From positions 1-6,305 of the forward strand of contig JACQRY010000075.1 of NCBI GenBank assembly GCA_016206275.1: a stretch of 6,305 nucleotides of DNA, read 5' to 3'. Position 1 is the stretch's first letter. The number at the start of each line of letters is the position of its first letter. Shown here one piece after another: positions 5,214 through 6,305 of this stretch. The stretch is from Nitrososphaerota archaeon. GTDB lineage: Archaea > Thermoproteota > Nitrososphaeria > Nitrososphaerales > JACQRY01. The notes beneath the pieces were generated by a model. The model had not been told where the DNA came from, did not search any database, and saw only the letters and a list, made by a program, of their open reading frames with translations. A program made the position numbers and the translations under genes.

Positions 5214-6305
5214 ATGTCTAAGAACCTAGAACCAGTCTTACAGTTCCCACCGCGCTCTGGCTTGACTAGCATCATCGAAGGTGGCACGAAGCTTATTGTA
5301 CCGAAGCGAAGCATGGAGGCGCCTAACCCTCCTAAACAACCTGGTTTCTTCAACCCGTTGGCAGAGCTCTGCAGGGACGTATCTGTCATAATTACCAGGG
5401 TAGTAGCAAAGCGTATCGGGTCAAACGTCATAGTTGGCGACCCTTTGGCCTCTTTGGGTGCCAGAGGTCTGAGAATAGCGGTGGAGGCGCCTGAAGTAGA
5501 CCAAGTGTATATGAATGATCTGAATCCTTCTGCTTTAGCCTGTGCAGAGGAAGCTGCGAGCTTAAACAGTGTGGCGGAAAAATGTCGGTTCTCGAATGTT
5601 GAGGCCTGTGTCTTTCTAATACAACATTCGAAGAAAGGCTTTCGGTTCAACCTTGTCGATATTGATCCCTTCGGCTCCCCCGCGCCTTTCATTGACTGTG
5701 GTCTCAGAGCAGTCAAAGACGGAGGCATGCTTTCAGTAACCGCCACTGATTCCCCTGTACTCTGTGGTCTCCATCCCACTGTGGCCCTGCGGAGATATGG
5801 CGGCGTATCCCTTCGGACAGAGTACAGCCATGAGATTGGCGCTAGGCTATTGGCAGCCATGGTTGTGAAAGAGGCTGCACGCCTAGATCTCGCGGCCATT
5901 CCTGTCTTCGCTCACACCAAGAGGTTATACACTCGAGTTTTCTTCGAGGTTACTCATGATGTTGGAAGGGCATCGGAAGCATTAAGAAAATTAGGTTATG
6001 TGAACCACTGCTACAAATGCAATACTAGAATCGTTTCCTCATCCGTTCTTCCGGGATGCAGCTGCGGTTCATCTCTTAAATCCGCCGGCCCCGTTTGGGT
6101 CGATAACCTCTGTGATCCTGTCCTAGTCAAAGAGGCTCAAAACATAGTGCCTCTCTCAGAGAAAAAGGAGATTAAAGTCCTTTTCGACACTGCTCTTCAA
6201 GAAGTAGATTTGCCTCCCCATCACCATCTTTTGGATAAGGAAGCCATGAGGATTGGGACTGCTCCGCCGAAGATACAGCTCGTATTAGATATGCTTGGCT
6301 CACAA
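5214..6305 (+). CDS. trm1: tRNA (guanine(26)-N(2))-dimethyltransferase Trm1, 3' end beyond the window
   Basis: Trm1 uses S-adenosylmethionine to methylate N2 of guanine 26 in tRNA once or twice, at the hinge between the D and anticodon stems. The frame is open for 364 codons to the last base; archaeal Trm1 is near 380 residues, so little is missing. Seen in order: FNPLAELCRDVSV (about 46-58), the SAM-binding motif VGDPLASLGARG (74-85), the acidic MNDLN (100-104), the catalytic DIDPFGSP (149-156), ATDSPVLCG (about 175-183), a region near HTKRLYTRVFFEV that starts the C-terminal domain, and a four-cysteine set C266-x2-C269-x12-C282-x-C284 that could hold zinc. ATG 5214 is the first start after the in-frame TAA at 5205-5207. 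It follows SRP19 by 18 bases. A 231-codon frame on the opposite strand (5204-5899) is a shadow of this gene. Confidence 0.96.
   Translation, partial: MSKNLEPVLQFPPRSGLTSIIEGGTKLIVPKRSMEAPNPPKQPGFFNPLAELCRDVSVIITRVVAKRIGSNVIVGDPLASLGARGLRIAVEAPEVDQVYMNDLNPSALACAEEAASLNSVAEKCRFSNVEACVFLIQHSKKGFRFNLVDIDPFGSPAPFIDCGLRAVKDGGMLSVTATDSPVLCGLHPTVALRRYGGVSLRTEYSHEIGARLLAAMVVKEAARLDLAAIPVFAHTKRLYTRVFFEVTHDVGRASEALRKLGYVNHCYKCNTRIVSSSVLPGCSCGSSLKSAGPVWVDNLCDPVLVKEAQNIVPLSEKKEIKVLFDTALQEVDLPPHHHLLDKEAMRIGTAPPKIQLVLDMLGSQ

Noticed and set aside
5204..5899. 231-codon open frame on the minus strand
   Set aside because: It lies wholly opposite trm1, whose + strand translation carries all the Trm1 motifs in order. 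The minus product is Ser/Arg/Thr-rich low-complexity sequence with no recognisable domain, as expected for an antisense shadow.
1..6305. Mobile element, CRISPR array, tRNA or other RNA gene, defence-like cassette
   Set aside because: No regularly spaced repeats, terminal inverted repeats, transposase motifs or tRNA-like cloverleaf pattern were seen, and coding sequence fills nearly all of the window.

Overview
The window is a stretch of archaeal chromosome in which every recognisable gene lies on the + strand. The archaeal assignment rests on gene content: ribosomal protein S8e, SRP19 and Trm1 are archaeal/eukaryotic-type proteins, and they sit beside a prokaryotic-type SMC-ScpA-ScpB condensin set. 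The SMC features (an IVPQG Q-loop and a SLK switch region) and the mixed use of GTG, TTG and ATG starts fit an archaeon. From memory of family sequences, a TACK lineage (Thaumarchaeota, Aigarchaeota or Bathyarchaeota-like) seems most likely, but the sequence alone does not settle this. Base composition looks close to even GC/AT.

Layout: (1) 1-3248, smc, which enters from the left edge and lacks about the first 110 residues, including Walker A. (2) 3241-3906, scpA, overlapping the end of smc by 8 bases. (3) 3911-4459, scpB, 4 bases after scpA. (4) 4505-4888, ribosomal protein S8e. (5) 4902-5195, SRP19. (6) 5214 to the right edge, trm1, tRNA(guanine-26) dimethyltransferase, open to the last base and probably short of its end by only a small number of residues. 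No intergenic gap exceeds 45 bases.

How the genes work together: SMC dimers, closed at the heads by ScpA and assisted by ScpB, make up the ATP-driven DNA loop-extruding complex that compacts and segregates chromosomes. The three downstream genes serve translation and protein export: the small ribosomal subunit, assembly of the signal recognition particle on its RNA, and base modification of tRNA. The tight spacing suggests one transcript, or at most two, with a weak candidate promoter just before the S8e gene.

I found no mobile element, CRISPR array, RNA gene or new defence-like system. The points worth a second look are small ones: an altered ABC signature in SMC, a glycine-rich break in its coiled coil, three consecutive non-ATG starts, the basic tail of ScpB, a substitution in the SRP19 RNA-binding loop, and the coupling of condensin to translation genes.
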